From assembly GCF_010548305.1 (NCBI RefSeq), contig NZ_JAAGLV010000009.1:248001-312000 (forward strand): a stretch of DNA of 64,000 nt, given 5' to 3'. How positions within the stretch are numbered: position 1 is the stretch's first letter; each line of letters starts with the position of its first letter. Of the stretch, positions 9,476 through 17,854 are shown in pieces. Position numbers and translations under genes: made by a program. Source of the stretch: Streptomyces sp. SID13031. Its GTDB lineage: Bacteria; Actinomycetota; Actinomycetes; Propionibacteriales; Kribbellaceae. Below the pieces are notes generated by a model that was not told where the DNA came from, made no database searches, and saw nothing but the letters and a program-made list of their open reading frames with translations.

Positions 9476-11701
9476 TCAGCAAGTAGCAGTCGGTGCAGCC
9501 CAGTCTGCGCGGTCGTTGTAGCCGCCGTCGCCTGCGTCACCGACGACCAGGTCGAGGACGCGGACGCCGGTCAGGTCGACGTCCACCGGCTTCGGGTGGT
9601 CGCGGTCGACCGTGCCCGAGTCGAACAGCACCTTGCCGTCACCGATCACCTGGAAGATCGAGGTGCCGCCTTCCGGACCGACGTTGCGGACCGCATCGTC
9701 GATGCCGACCGTCGCGGTGAACTTCGTGCACTGCTGGCCCAGGTAGTACCGGACCAGCGACGGCGAAGCGACGCCGATGCCCGTCGGGTAGGTCTGGCTG
9801 ACCAGGCTGATCGGCGAACCGCCGCCGACGCTCTCGTCGATCGTCGGCGACATCCAGCCGCTCGTCGCCGTGATCCACGGGTGGTGCGAGAGTGCCGCAA
9901 CACCGTCCGGCGGCACCGGCGCGATGACCAGCGGCGAGACCGTCGTCTGCATTTGCTTGCCGTAGCCAACAGCCTCGTACTGCGTTGTCGCGGTGAGCGT
10001 CGCGTTGCCCGCAACGGCTGTCGCCGGCAGCTTCACCTTGTAGGCCAAGGTGATCTTCTGGCCGGGAGCGAGCAGAAGCGGAGCCTTGCCGATCGGCGTG
10101 ACGGTCCAGCCGGTGGCCGCGGTCAGAGTGACGGTCGGCTTGAGCACCGGCAGCAGGCCGTCGTTGCGGACGGCAACCTCTACGCGGAGTTCGTCGCCAC
10201 CGGCAACGACCGGCGCGGCGCCTTCAGGAAGGGTCTGGGTACCGACCTGGGTGACCTGCGGAATCCCCGCAGTCACGTGCGGGATTCCCGGCAGACCGCG
10301 AGCCGGGCCGACGCGGAACAGCGCAGTACCGTGTGCCGGGACGGCGGCCGAGATGGTGCCGGCGCTTTCGGTCACGGCGTTGGTCCAGGCGTTCTTCAGC
10401 GTGAAGCGCGCACCGTGCAGGCCGACCGCCGAGGCAGTCGTGGTGAGCGTCTTCGCGCTGTCGCCGCGGTTGAGGAGTACGACCGCGCGGCTGCCGTCGG
10501 CCAGCCGCTTCACCCACGTCTCCGTAGTACCGGCTGCGCCGACTCGGACGGCCTGTACTGCGGCGCGGTCCTGGTTGATCGCGATGACGTCGGGGTCGGT
10601 CAGCATGCCGATCGTGGTGGCGCTGAGCTTGCGGATGTCGCTGCCCACGACGAGCGGCGCCGCGGCGACCGACCACAGGGTCAGCTGGCTGCGGAACTCC
10701 TCGTCGGACATGCCGAGCTCGGGCGCCAGGTAGTCCGGGTCGCTGAACGCGCCGGGCTTGACGACCTCGGGGTGCTTGGCGTTCGCGTCGTAGTTGCGCA
10801 GGACATCCTTGAACTTGATGTCGCCCTGGAAGCCGACGTCGGTGTAGGTGCGCCACGACTGCGCGATGTTCGGCGCGTACGACCAGGAGTTGATCGACTG
10901 CTGCGACTCGGGATAGTTGCCCCAGTCGGGCGAGGTGACCGGGTTGCAGAGGTTGAAGATCATCGGCCGGTGGCTCGCGTTGTTACGCAAGGCCTGGGCG
11001 AACTCGGTGAAGACGGTCTTCGGGTCCAGGTTCGCCGCGATGCCGCAGAGGTAGTCGACCTTGACGGCGTCGAAGCCCCAGGCGGCGAACTGGTCGGCGT
11101 CACGCTGGTAGTAGCCGCCGCTGCCGAGACCGCACTTGCCCGGGATGTACGGACCGGCGTCGGTGTAGATACCGGCCTTCAATCCCTTGCTGTGGATGTA
11201 GTCGACGAGCGGCTTGAGCCCGTTCGGGAACTTGGCCGGGTTGGGGACCAGGTCGCCGGCCGCGCTCCGCGACTCGTCAGCCTGCCACCCACCGTCTAGC
11301 CAGACGATGTCGTAGCCGGCCTTCTTCAGCCCCCGGCTGACGATGGAGTCGGCGACGGACCGAATGGTCGTCTCGGTGAAGTCACCCCCGAGCCCGTAGT
11401 ACGTGTTCCACCCCATGTACGGCGTCGGGCTGAGCACGGGCGCGGTATGGGTCGTGGATGCTGTCGAAGCCGCGGTGGTCGCGGCCGTGGTAGTTGCGGC
11501 TGTGGTAGTTGCGGCTGTGGTAGTTGCGGCTGTGGTAGTTGCGGCCGGGTTGGCCCCGGTGGTGGTGGCTGCTGCGGTCGTGGTGGCTGCTGCGGTCGTG
11601 GTGGCTGCTGCGGTCGTGGTGGCTGCTGCGGTCGTGGCGAGCGAGGCGGTCACCAGGATCGCCGCGAGCGCACCGCCGAACAGGGCGGATCGTCGTTTCA
11701 C
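9476..11701 (-). CDS. Secreted alpha-galactosidase GH27 with NEW3 and NPCBM domains
   Basis: A 741-residue exported enzyme that removes terminal alpha-galactosyl residues. Signal peptide at 1-27, then a Thr/Ala repeat linker to about 85, then the GH27 barrel starting at TPYMGWNTYYGLGGDF. The nucleophile is Asp216 in VKVDYLCG; the acid/base Asp is probably in SWRTYTDVG. A C-terminal Greek-key domain is followed by an NPCBM-associated (NEW3) domain (about 480-575, RVEVAVRNDGLLPV) and an NPCBM sugar-binding domain (about 595-741). Last gene of the operon that starts at 16825, 33 bases after the GH36 gene. The repeat linker directly after the signal peptide is unusual. Confidence 0.93.
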   Translation of the reverse strand: MKRRSALFGGALAAILVTASLATTAAATTTAAATTTAAATTTAAATTTGANPAATTTAATTTAATTTAATTTAATTAASTASTTHTAPVLSPTPYMGWNTYYGLGGDFTETTIRSVADSIVSRGLKKAGYDIVWLDGGWQADESRSAAGDLVPNPAKFPNGLKPLVDYIHSKGLKAGIYTDAGPYIPGKCGLGSGGYYQRDADQFAAWGFDAVKVDYLCGIAANLDPKTVFTEFAQALRNNASHRPMIFNLCNPVTSPDWGNYPESQQSINSWSYAPNIAQSWRTYTDVGFQGDIKFKDVLRNYDANAKHPEVVKPGAFSDPDYLAPELGMSDEEFRSQLTLWSVAAAPLVVGSDIRKLSATTIGMLTDPDVIAINQDRAAVQAVRVGAAGTTETWVKRLADGSRAVVLLNRGDSAKTLTTTASAVGLHGARFTLKNAWTNAVTESAGTISAAVPAHGTALFRVGPARGLPGIPHVTAGIPQVTQVGTQTLPEGAAPVVAGGDELRVEVAVRNDGLLPVLKPTVTLTAATGWTVTPIGKAPLLLAPGQKITLAYKVKLPATAVAGNATLTATTQYEAVGYGKQMQTTVSPLVIAPVPPDGVAALSHHPWITATSGWMSPTIDESVGGGSPISLVSQTYPTGIGVASPSLVRYYLGQQCTKFTATVGIDDAVRNVGPEGGTSIFQVIGDGKVLFDSGTVDRDHPKPVDVDLTGVRVLDLVVGDAGDGGYNDRADWAAPTATC
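11476..11633. repeat. Two in-frame tandem repeat blocks in the GH27 linker
   Basis: Three perfect copies of the 15-bp unit TAGTTGCGGCTGTGG (11491, 11506, 11521) are flanked by diverged copies at 11476 and 11536. Next come four perfect copies of the 18-bp unit GTGGTGGCTGCTGCGGTC (11562-11633). Read on the minus strand they encode Thr/Ala runs between the signal peptide and catalytic domain. Both unit lengths are multiples of three, so copy-number change would keep the frame. Confidence 0.9.
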
Positions 11702-11734
11702 GTCTAATTCCTTTGCTGCCAGGGACGGAACGGG

Positions 11735-13774
11735 TCAGTCGAGGGTTTCGACGACCAGGCAGTGCGAGTCGGTCGGGGTGTCCCTTGGATCGGGGACGCC
11801 GACCTGCATCAGGTAGCTCCCCGGGTGGACCTCAGTTCCCACCCGGTACCTCTGTGCGGCGTCCAGCTCGACCAAGCGGACGCGCCGTGGTCGCGTCGGC
11901 AAGGTGCCGCGGACGTTGCTGTCACCGGTGTCCCACAGGAACACCACCGACCGGTCGGCCGCGACATACTGCACGCCGACGGTCGGCCCTTCTTCCAGCC
12001 AATGAACTATCCCTTGGGCCACGACATCGCGGATCGTCTTGTACTGCGCGACGTGGCGCGCCGCCGTGTCCAGCTGCTCGTCGGTCCAGCGCGACAGGTC
12101 GGCGCCGATGCCGAGGCCACCGGCCATCGCGACGTGGAAGCGGAAGTCCAGCGACCGCTCCCGGCCGTCGTGGGTACCTTCGGCGTCCGTCACCCAGGAG
12201 CTCATCAAGTGCGGCGAGTACCCGGTCAGGAAGCCGCGCTGGATCTTCAGCCGGTCGAGTGGCGCGGTGTTGTCACTCGGCCAGAGCGTGTCGACGCGAG
12301 CAGCCATGCCGAGGTCGACCCGGGCACCACCGCCGGCGCAACCTTCGACGTACACCTGCGGGTGATCGGCGCGGAGGCGGTCGAGGATCTTGTAGAGGTT
12401 GGTGACGACCTTGCCGTCGAGGTCGCGTCGCTGATCGCCTGCGTCGAGCCGCGGGCGGTTAGCGTCCCACTTGAGATAGCTGATCTCGTACGAGGACAGC
12501 AGCCGGTCGAGCGTCTCCCAGATCCAGTCGGCGACGTCGTCACGACTTAGATCAAGCAGCAACTGGTTGCGGATCGGCAGTGGTTCGCGGCCGGCCGTTT
12601 GCAGGATCCACTCGGGATGCTTGGCCGCGAGCTCCGACTTCGGGCTGACCGACTCCGGCTCCACCCACAGGCCGAACCCGAGCCCCACTTCCTTCAAGTC
12701 TTCGATAAAAGCCCCGAGCCCGTCGGGAAAGGCCACCGGATCGACGTCCCAGTCCCCCAGGCCACCGGTGTCGTCCGACCGCCCGACGAACCACCCGTCG
12801 TCGACCACGAAGGTCTCGACCCCGGCCCGGACTGCCCGCTCGGCCAACTCAAGCTGATGCCCGGCCTCTACGTCGAACTCGGTCGCGAACCAAGAGTTGT
12901 ACAGAGCCTTTTGCGGAACCCTTCGCGAAAAGGTCCGTTGATAGGCGTGGAAGACCCGGGCCAGTCCGTCGACACCTTCCACGCTGCACCCGCCGACCGC
13001 CACCGGGGAGACCCAGCTGGATCCCGGGGCGAGGGCGAGACCAAGGCTGGACGGAGCCCTGCCCGCCTGGATCCGGGTCTGCCCGGTGGTGTCGACGTCC
13101 GCACTCAACTCCCAAGACCCCGACCACGCGAGCTGTACGCCCCACGTAGTACCGGCTGGGTCTTCGAGGTCGGCAACGGACAGGAAGGGTGAGTACGAGT
13201 GCCCGGTGATCCCCTGCCGACTGTCGACCGAGAATCTGCCGCGCCGCAACTCGACGATCCCCTGCTGGAACTCGCTGTTCCACTCACCCCACAGATACCT
13301 GACCACCGCACCGTTGCTGGTGGGAACAACAAATCCGGCCGACTCGTGCCGTCGCAGGGTCAGCTCCTCGGACCCGTCGTTGTTCACGGAGACCCAACGC
13401 TCAACAACGTCCAGCCCAGCCGGCATCCGGTAGTGCAAGACGATCCGCACAGCCCGCACGGCATCAACAAACGTCAGTTCCAGCGAGTCCCCAGTCTGAT
13501 TCGAGTCAGCAAATACTGGGCGGAGTTCGTCCGAGCCGTCCGGCCCTGTCAGTACCAGGTCGGTGGGCGTGGTGTAGCGGACACCTCTCACCGCGTACTC
13601 GAGTGGCTCGAGGTCAGCTCGTGGGAGGTAGTGCTCGGTGCCGACCGGTGCTACCAGGGACGGGCCGTCAGCGACCGCGTGCGGGCCCCAGGCAACCAAA
13701 GAAGCCCACTGCCCATGCGACGGGACTTCCACGACGTACGACGTGGTTGCTCCGCGCAACGTCCATTGGGTCAC
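11735..13774 (-). CDS. Alpha-galactosidase, GH36
   Basis: A 679-residue intracellular alpha-galactosidase without a signal peptide. It has the N-terminal beta-sandwich (about 1-300), the TIM barrel with the substrate motif VDDGWFVGR, the nucleophile Asp at about 437 in LKWDANR, and the acid/base Asp at about 501 in SDNTAPLDR. It would cleave melibiose- or raffinose-type sugars brought in by the transporter encoded upstream. Its GTG start overlaps the permease stop (GTGA). Pairing of a cytoplasmic GH36 with a secreted GH27 suggests digestion both outside and inside the cell. Confidence 0.95.
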   Translation of the reverse strand: MTQWTLRGATTSYVVEVPSHGQWASLVAWGPHAVADGPSLVAPVGTEHYLPRADLEPLEYAVRGVRYTTPTDLVLTGPDGSDELRPVFADSNQTGDSLELTFVDAVRAVRIVLHYRMPAGLDVVERWVSVNNDGSEELTLRRHESAGFVVPTSNGAVVRYLWGEWNSEFQQGIVELRRGRFSVDSRQGITGHSYSPFLSVADLEDPAGTTWGVQLAWSGSWELSADVDTTGQTRIQAGRAPSSLGLALAPGSSWVSPVAVGGCSVEGVDGLARVFHAYQRTFSRRVPQKALYNSWFATEFDVEAGHQLELAERAVRAGVETFVVDDGWFVGRSDDTGGLGDWDVDPVAFPDGLGAFIEDLKEVGLGFGLWVEPESVSPKSELAAKHPEWILQTAGREPLPIRNQLLLDLSRDDVADWIWETLDRLLSSYEISYLKWDANRPRLDAGDQRRDLDGKVVTNLYKILDRLRADHPQVYVEGCAGGGARVDLGMAARVDTLWPSDNTAPLDRLKIQRGFLTGYSPHLMSSWVTDAEGTHDGRERSLDFRFHVAMAGGLGIGADLSRWTDEQLDTAARHVAQYKTIRDVVAQGIVHWLEEGPTVGVQYVAADRSVVFLWDTGDSNVRGTLPTRPRRVRLVELDAAQRYRVGTEVHPGSYLMQVGVPDPRDTPTDSHCLVVETLD

Positions 13775-14595
13775 TTGACGGCTCCGATCGCGAGGCCGGA
13801 CACGAAGTGCTTCTGGAACTTCAAGAACACCGCAAGAGTGGGGATCGCCGCAATGACGGTGCCGGCGGCAATCACATTCCAGGAGGAGACGAAGAGGCCC
13901 TGCAGACCGAGCAGAGCCGGCGTGACCGGCATCTTCTCGCCTGAGCGGATGACGGTGATCGACCAGAGCAGGTCGTTGAAGATCCAGGTGAAGGACAGCG
14001 CACCGAGCGCCGCCATCGCCGGACGGGTCAGCGGCAGGATGACGCTGGCGTAGATCTTGCCCGGGCCGGCCCCGTCGATCGTCGCCGCCTCCTGGATCTC
14101 CTTCGGCAGATCACGCATGAAGCCGTGCAGCACGAAGGTGTAGAACCCCAGCCCGAACCCGACATGCACCGCGATCAGCGCGTACAACGTGTCGTAGTAC
14201 CCGGTCAGTTCGACGAACCGCGAGATCGGGATCAGCAGGATCTGCGGCGGCAGCAGGTTGCCCATCAGCATCAGGAGCAGCACCGTCCGCCGGAACGGGA
14301 TGTTGTACCGCGCCAGCCCGTACGCCGCGATCGAGGCCAGCCCGAGACTCAGCAGCACCGCCGGGATCGTCACCGCCAACGAGTTGATTAAAGCTCTGAA
14401 CTCGTCCGCGTCCTCCCATGCCGACTTGTACGTCGAGAAGGTGAACGAGTGTGGCAACGCTCCGAGCCCGTTCGTCGCGACGTCGTCGAAGCTGCGGAAC
14501 GAGATCACCACCACCCACAGGATCGGCGCGATCCACAGGAACGAGACCAGCCCCATCGCCAGGTGGTACCCACCGGTCTTGAAGCGATTGGTCAT
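13771..14595 (-). CDS. Carbohydrate ABC transporter permease (MalG/LacG type)
   Basis: A 274-residue permease of a CUT1 sugar importer. The ATG at 14595 overlaps the previous stop as ATGA and starts a short basic stretch (MTNRFKTGGYH) before the first helix; the longer frame upstream is antisense to nothing useful and is not counted. Six helices are visible. The EAA loop that docks the ATPase reads EAATIDGAGPGKIYASVILP. The ATPase itself is not encoded here, as is usual for actinobacterial CUT1 systems that share an MsiK-type ATPase. Confidence 0.93.
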   Translation of the reverse strand: MTNRFKTGGYHLAMGLVSFLWIAPILWVVVISFRSFDDVATNGLGALPHSFTFSTYKSAWEDADEFRALINSLAVTIPAVLLSLGLASIAAYGLARYNIPFRRTVLLLMLMGNLLPPQILLIPISRFVELTGYYDTLYALIAVHVGFGLGFYTFVLHGFMRDLPKEIQEAATIDGAGPGKIYASVILPLTRPAMAALGALSFTWIFNDLLWSITVIRSGEKMPVTPALLGLQGLFVSSWNVIAAGTVIAAIPTLAVFLKFQKHFVSGLAIGAVK

Positions 14596-15539
14596 GTCTC
14601 CTCCCGGAAGGCACGGATCAGATAGCCGAGGATGACGGCGAGCGCGAGGATGAAGATGACCACGGCGATCGCGGATGCGTAGCCCAGCTGGGTGGACTGG
14701 AACGCGGTCGAGTACATGTATGTGCTGAGCAGCTCCGAGGAGTGGTACGGCCCGCCCTTGGTCATCGACCAGACGATGTCGAACGATCTCAGCGAGTCGA
14801 TCACGATCACCGACAGTACGACCGAGTTGACGCCCTTGAGCTGCGGGATCGTCACGTACCGCGTGCGCTGCCAAGCCGACGCGCCATCCACCCGGGCCGC
14901 TTCGTACAGCGAGGGATCGACGGCTTTCAGGCCGGCCAGGTAGAGCACCATCACGTACCCGATCTGCCGCCACAACGCGGGCAGGATCACGGCGTACAAG
15001 GCGGTGTCGGGATCAGCGAGCCAGGGCCGGATGAGGTTCTCCAGCCCGACTCCGCGGAGTACGGAGTCGACCAGACCGTCCGGCTGGTAGAAGACGCGCC
15101 AGATCAGCGCGGTCACCACCAGCGAGAAGACGACCGGCGTGAACAACGCGGCCCGGTAGATGCCGACGCCACGCCGCTCCTTCTGCAACAGCATCGCCAT
15201 CCCGAATCCACCGATGACGCTGATGCCACCGAACAGCACCAGCCAGATCGCGGTGTTCTTCAACGCGGTCTTGAAGATCGGATCCGAGAACATGTCCCCG
15301 AAGTTGCCCAGGCCGACGAACTTCGGCGCGGACAACCCGTCCCAGTCGGTCAGCGACAACCAGAACCCTTGCATGGCAGGCCAGAACACCCACACGGCCT
15401 CGATCGCGAACGGGATGAAGACGAACGCGAGGATCAACGGCGACACTCGCCAGGGGCGCCGCTCTCCAGACCTTGAACCAAGCCTTGAGCGAGGCGGAGC
15501 GCCAGGCGGCGATTCGGGTTCCACGGTGGTTGCGGTCAC
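14592..15539 (-). CDS. Carbohydrate ABC transporter permease (MalF type)
   Basis: A 315-residue permease with a basic 30-residue cytoplasmic N-terminus, six membrane helices and the EAA loop EAARVDGASAWQRTRYVTIP. GTG at 15539 overlaps the binding-protein stop (GTGA), and its stop overlaps the next permease start, so the three transporter genes are translationally coupled. Codons near the N-terminus contain the motif CCTTGAACCAAGCCTTGA (15471-15488, opposite strand) that recurs elsewhere in the window. Confidence 0.93.
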   Translation of the reverse strand: MTATTVEPESPPGAPPRSRLGSRSGERRPWRVSPLILAFVFIPFAIEAVWVFWPAMQGFWLSLTDWDGLSAPKFVGLGNFGDMFSDPIFKTALKNTAIWLVLFGGISVIGGFGMAMLLQKERRGVGIYRAALFTPVVFSLVVTALIWRVFYQPDGLVDSVLRGVGLENLIRPWLADPDTALYAVILPALWRQIGYVMVLYLAGLKAVDPSLYEAARVDGASAWQRTRYVTIPQLKGVNSVVLSVIVIDSLRSFDIVWSMTKGGPYHSSELLSTYMYSTAFQSTQLGYASAIAVVIFILALAVILGYLIRAFREET

Positions 15540-16825
15540 GCCTTGAACACTTTCTCGGCCGCCGCCTGCCAGTCCTTGAGGATCTTGTCGATCTGGTCCG
15601 GCTTGTCCATGAACTTGGTCAGGGCAGCATCGGCAGTCGGCTGCAGGGCGTCGCTGGAGTCACGATTGAAGAACTGGGTCAGCTCCTTGGCGCCCTCGAT
15701 CATCGCCTTGCCCTTCTTCACCAGCGGGGTGTCGGCCGACTTGCCGTCGGGGTTGGCCGGGATCGCCGTCCCCGAAGAGCTTTCGACGTAGATGTTCTGC
15801 GCCTCGGGCGTGGCCAGCCAGGTGAGGAACTTCTTCACGCCCTCGGGGTCCTTGGCCTTCTTCGAAGCGAAGTACCCGTCGGTCGGCGCCTCTTCAGCGA
15901 CCGGTACTGCGGGGTCGATGATCGGGAACTGGAAGAAGTCGATGTCGTCGAGCGCGTCCTTGGGGGCGGAGTCGGCGAAGAAGGTGCCGATCAGGAACAT
16001 CCCGGTCTTGCCGCCGAGCAGCGCCGAGGTCGCCTCCTGGAAGGGGAACGACTTGCCCTTCGGGTCGAAGTACGGGAGCGCCTCCTGCCACTTGGTGAAG
16101 ACGGCTTTGACCTTCGGGTCGTCGAAACGGCCGCGGCCGGCCAGCAGGTCGCGGTGGAACGGCGCTCCGTTGATCCGGATGTTCAGGTAGTCGAACCAGG
16201 CCGACGCGACCCACGGGGTGTCGCCCAGGCCGATACCGATCGGTGGGACGCCCTTGGACTGGATTGTCTTGCAGACGGCGATGAACTCGTCCCAGGTCTT
16301 CGGCGGCGTCACGCCCCACTTGGCGAAGTTCGACTTGCGGTAGAACATGCCCCACCAGTAGTAGCTGGTCGGCACGAAGATCTTCTGGCCGTTGGTACTG
16401 GTGGACAGCGTCTTCATCGACTCCGGGTAGTTGCCCATGGTGTCCCAGACGCTGGTGATGTCGAGCAGCAGATCCTTCTTCGCGTACGAGTCCGCGACCG
16501 AGCCGGCGTACCAGGTGTAGACGTCCGGCGGGTTGGCCGAGGTCAGGTATGTCGGGAGCTGGGTGCGGAAGATCTCCGAGGCGACGGTGTTGAGCTTGAC
16601 CGTGCTGCCGCCGGTCTTGTTGTACGCCGCGACGAGCTTCTCCATCGCGGCCTTCGCCTGCTCGGCGGAGAGGTTGGACTGCAACGAGAGATTGCCGGTC
16701 GCGCCCGCACTGGAGCCCGCACCCGGCGTCGGGGTCGAGGTGGCGCAACCCGGCACCAGGGCCGCGGCCCCGAGCACTCCGAGCCCCTTGAGGAACGTCC
16801 GCCGATCAGCTGCCAGACCCGCCAT
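15536..16825 (-). CDS. Sugar ABC transporter substrate-binding lipoprotein
   Basis: A 429-residue extracellular family 1 binding protein. The ATG at 16825 is chosen because it follows CTGGAG at good spacing and begins a Tat-like lipoprotein signal: DRRTFLKG twin-arginine motif, hydrophobic stretch, and lipobox VPGC with the acylated Cys. The mature part has typical FLxWLATPEAQ and AAxVALTKFMDKP-like C-terminal motifs. Expected ligand is an alpha-galactoside, because two alpha-galactosidase genes follow in the same operon. First gene of that operon; its promoter lies in the divergent region at 16864-16928. Confidence 0.93.
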   Translation of the reverse strand: MAGLAADRRTFLKGLGVLGAAALVPGCATSTPTPGAGSSAGATGNLSLQSNLSAEQAKAAMEKLVAAYNKTGGSTVKLNTVASEIFRTQLPTYLTSANPPDVYTWYAGSVADSYAKKDLLLDITSVWDTMGNYPESMKTLSTSTNGQKIFVPTSYYWWGMFYRKSNFAKWGVTPPKTWDEFIAVCKTIQSKGVPPIGIGLGDTPWVASAWFDYLNIRINGAPFHRDLLAGRGRFDDPKVKAVFTKWQEALPYFDPKGKSFPFQEATSALLGGKTGMFLIGTFFADSAPKDALDDIDFFQFPIIDPAVPVAEEAPTDGYFASKKAKDPEGVKKFLTWLATPEAQNIYVESSSGTAIPANPDGKSADTPLVKKGKAMIEGAKELTQFFNRDSSDALQPTADAALTKFMDKPDQIDKILKDWQAAAEKVFKA

Positions 16826-16863
16826 GACTACTCCAGTCGATTGAGTGGTTCGTTCTGCGGAGG

Positions 16864-16928
16864 ATCTTGCAGCCGGTCCGTCGGGCATGTCAATATTAAT
16901 TCGTAAATTACGATGAAATCGCTTGACG
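16864..16928. promoter_or_regulatory. Divergent promoter region with a 13-bp operator-like palindrome
   Basis: Leftward: TTGACA (minus strand, 16893-16888) and CAAGAT (16869-16864), 18 bp apart, give a sigma-70-like promoter for the binding-protein operon. Rightward: TTGACG at 16923-16928 is a candidate -35 for the dehydrogenase operon. Between them, in an AT-rich island, is the palindrome TCGTAA-A-TTACGA (16901-16913). Its place outside both -35 boxes suits joint control by one regulator, possibly the FadR-type protein encoded at 17851. Confidence 0.55.
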
Positions 16929-16988
16929 TGGTTGCCTGCTCACGGTCAACTAGGGGTCGTTCATCGTTGGAGAGCGTGGAGGCTTCTG

Positions 16989-17711
16989 GTGCGGCTGGCT
17001 GAGCGGGTGATCGTGGTGACCGGGGCCGCGACGGGGATCGGCGCTGCCTGCGTGCAGCGACTGCTCTTCGAGGGCGCCTCGGTTGTGCAGGTGGATCTGC
17101 ACCCCTGCAAGGAGATCCCGGGCAGCGCGATCGCTGTCACCGGCGACGTCTCCTCCCCCGACACCTGGACCGAGGTGCGGTCGCGTGGACGCGACGAGCT
17201 CGGCCCGATCGACGGGTTCGTCAGCAACGCGTACACGATCGACGTCCGGCCGGCACACGAACTGCCACCGGCCTCCTGGCAACGCCAGCTCGACGTCAAC
17301 CTGACGGCGGCGTTCCTCGGATTTCAGAGCTTGTACCAAGACCTGGCGGCGCGTGGCGGATCCGTAGTACTGGTCTCGTCGGTGCATGCGCTGGCCGGGA
17401 TCCCCGGTCATCCGGCGTACGCCGCGACGAAGGGTGCTCTGGTTGCGCTCGGGCGGCAGCTCGGGGTCGAGTACGGCGGGTCGATCCGGGTGAACACGGT
17501 GCTTCCGGGCCCGGTCGACACCGCCGCGTGGGACCGTGTCACCGCCGAGGGCAAAGTGCAGAGCGCGCGGGCGACGGCCATCGGACGGCTCGGGCGGCCC
17601 GACGAGGTCGCTCAGGCGATCGCCTTCCTGCTGTCGGAGGAGGCGTCGTTCGTGACAGCGGCCAGCCTGGTGGTCGATGGTGGCTGGTCAGCGGTCAAGG
17701 ACTCGGCATGA
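16989..17711 (+). CDS. SDR-family oxidoreductase, probable D-galactose dehydrogenase
   Basis: A 240-residue classical short-chain dehydrogenase. The GTG at 16989, preceded by GTGGAGG, is preferred to an ATG at 16923 because the Rossmann strand begins at once (VIVVTGAATGIGAA, TGxxxGIG motif). Catalytic Ser in VLVSSVHA, then Tyr-x-x-x-Lys in YAATKGAL. C-terminal VVDGGWSA is typical. In this operon, with D-galactonate dehydratase and a KDPGal-type aldolase, oxidation of D-galactose to galactonolactone is the likely role; the family alone does not prove the sugar. Confidence 0.82.
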   Translation: MRLAERVIVVTGAATGIGAACVQRLLFEGASVVQVDLHPCKEIPGSAIAVTGDVSSPDTWTEVRSRGRDELGPIDGFVSNAYTIDVRPAHELPPASWQRQLDVNLTAAFLGFQSLYQDLAARGGSVVLVSSVHALAGIPGHPAYAATKGALVALGRQLGVEYGGSIRVNTVLPGPVDTAAWDRVTAEGKVQSARATAIGRLGRPDEVAQAIAFLLSEEASFVTAASLVVDGGWSAVKDSA

Positions 17712-17854
17712 AGACGCACTATCCAAGCGAAGCGCCGAAGCCGCTGGAAAGCGCAGGACTCAAGCGAAGCGCGGAGCCGCTGGGAAGCGCAGTGCCCATG
17801 GAGAACGTTCGGCCCGATGGTGAGGGCGACACAGTGAGAGGACGGGCGGCGTGA
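17708..17854 (+). CDS. 48-residue ORF coupled at both ends, unknown
   Basis: A 48-codon frame fills the space between dehydrogenase and regulator genes exactly: its ATG overlaps the dehydrogenase stop (ATGA, 17708-17711) and its TGA overlaps the GTG of the regulator (GTGA, 17851-17854). No known domain. It contains two near copies of a 32-33 base repeat starting CAAGCGAAGCGC (17724-17756 and 17761-17792), which give the related peptides SEAPKPLESAG and KRSAEPLGSAV. It may be a real small protein, a coupling peptide, or a DNA repeat that happens to be open. Confidence 0.4.
   Translation: MKTHYPSEAPKPLESAGLKRSAEPLGSAVPMENVRPDGEGDTVRGRAA

Noticed and set aside
9296..11299. Long open frame of 667 codons on the plus strand
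   Set aside because: It is antisense to the GH27 gene, is Arg/Val/Asp-rich as expected of a shadow frame in high-GC DNA, and matches no family.
11447..11707. Gly/Cys/Arg-rich ORF on the plus strand over the repeats
   Set aside because: It is produced by the tandem repeats of the GH27 linker read on the wrong strand.
17724..17792. Duplicated 32-33 base repeat read as an insertion-sequence end
   Set aside because: The copies are direct, without target duplication or a transposase nearby.
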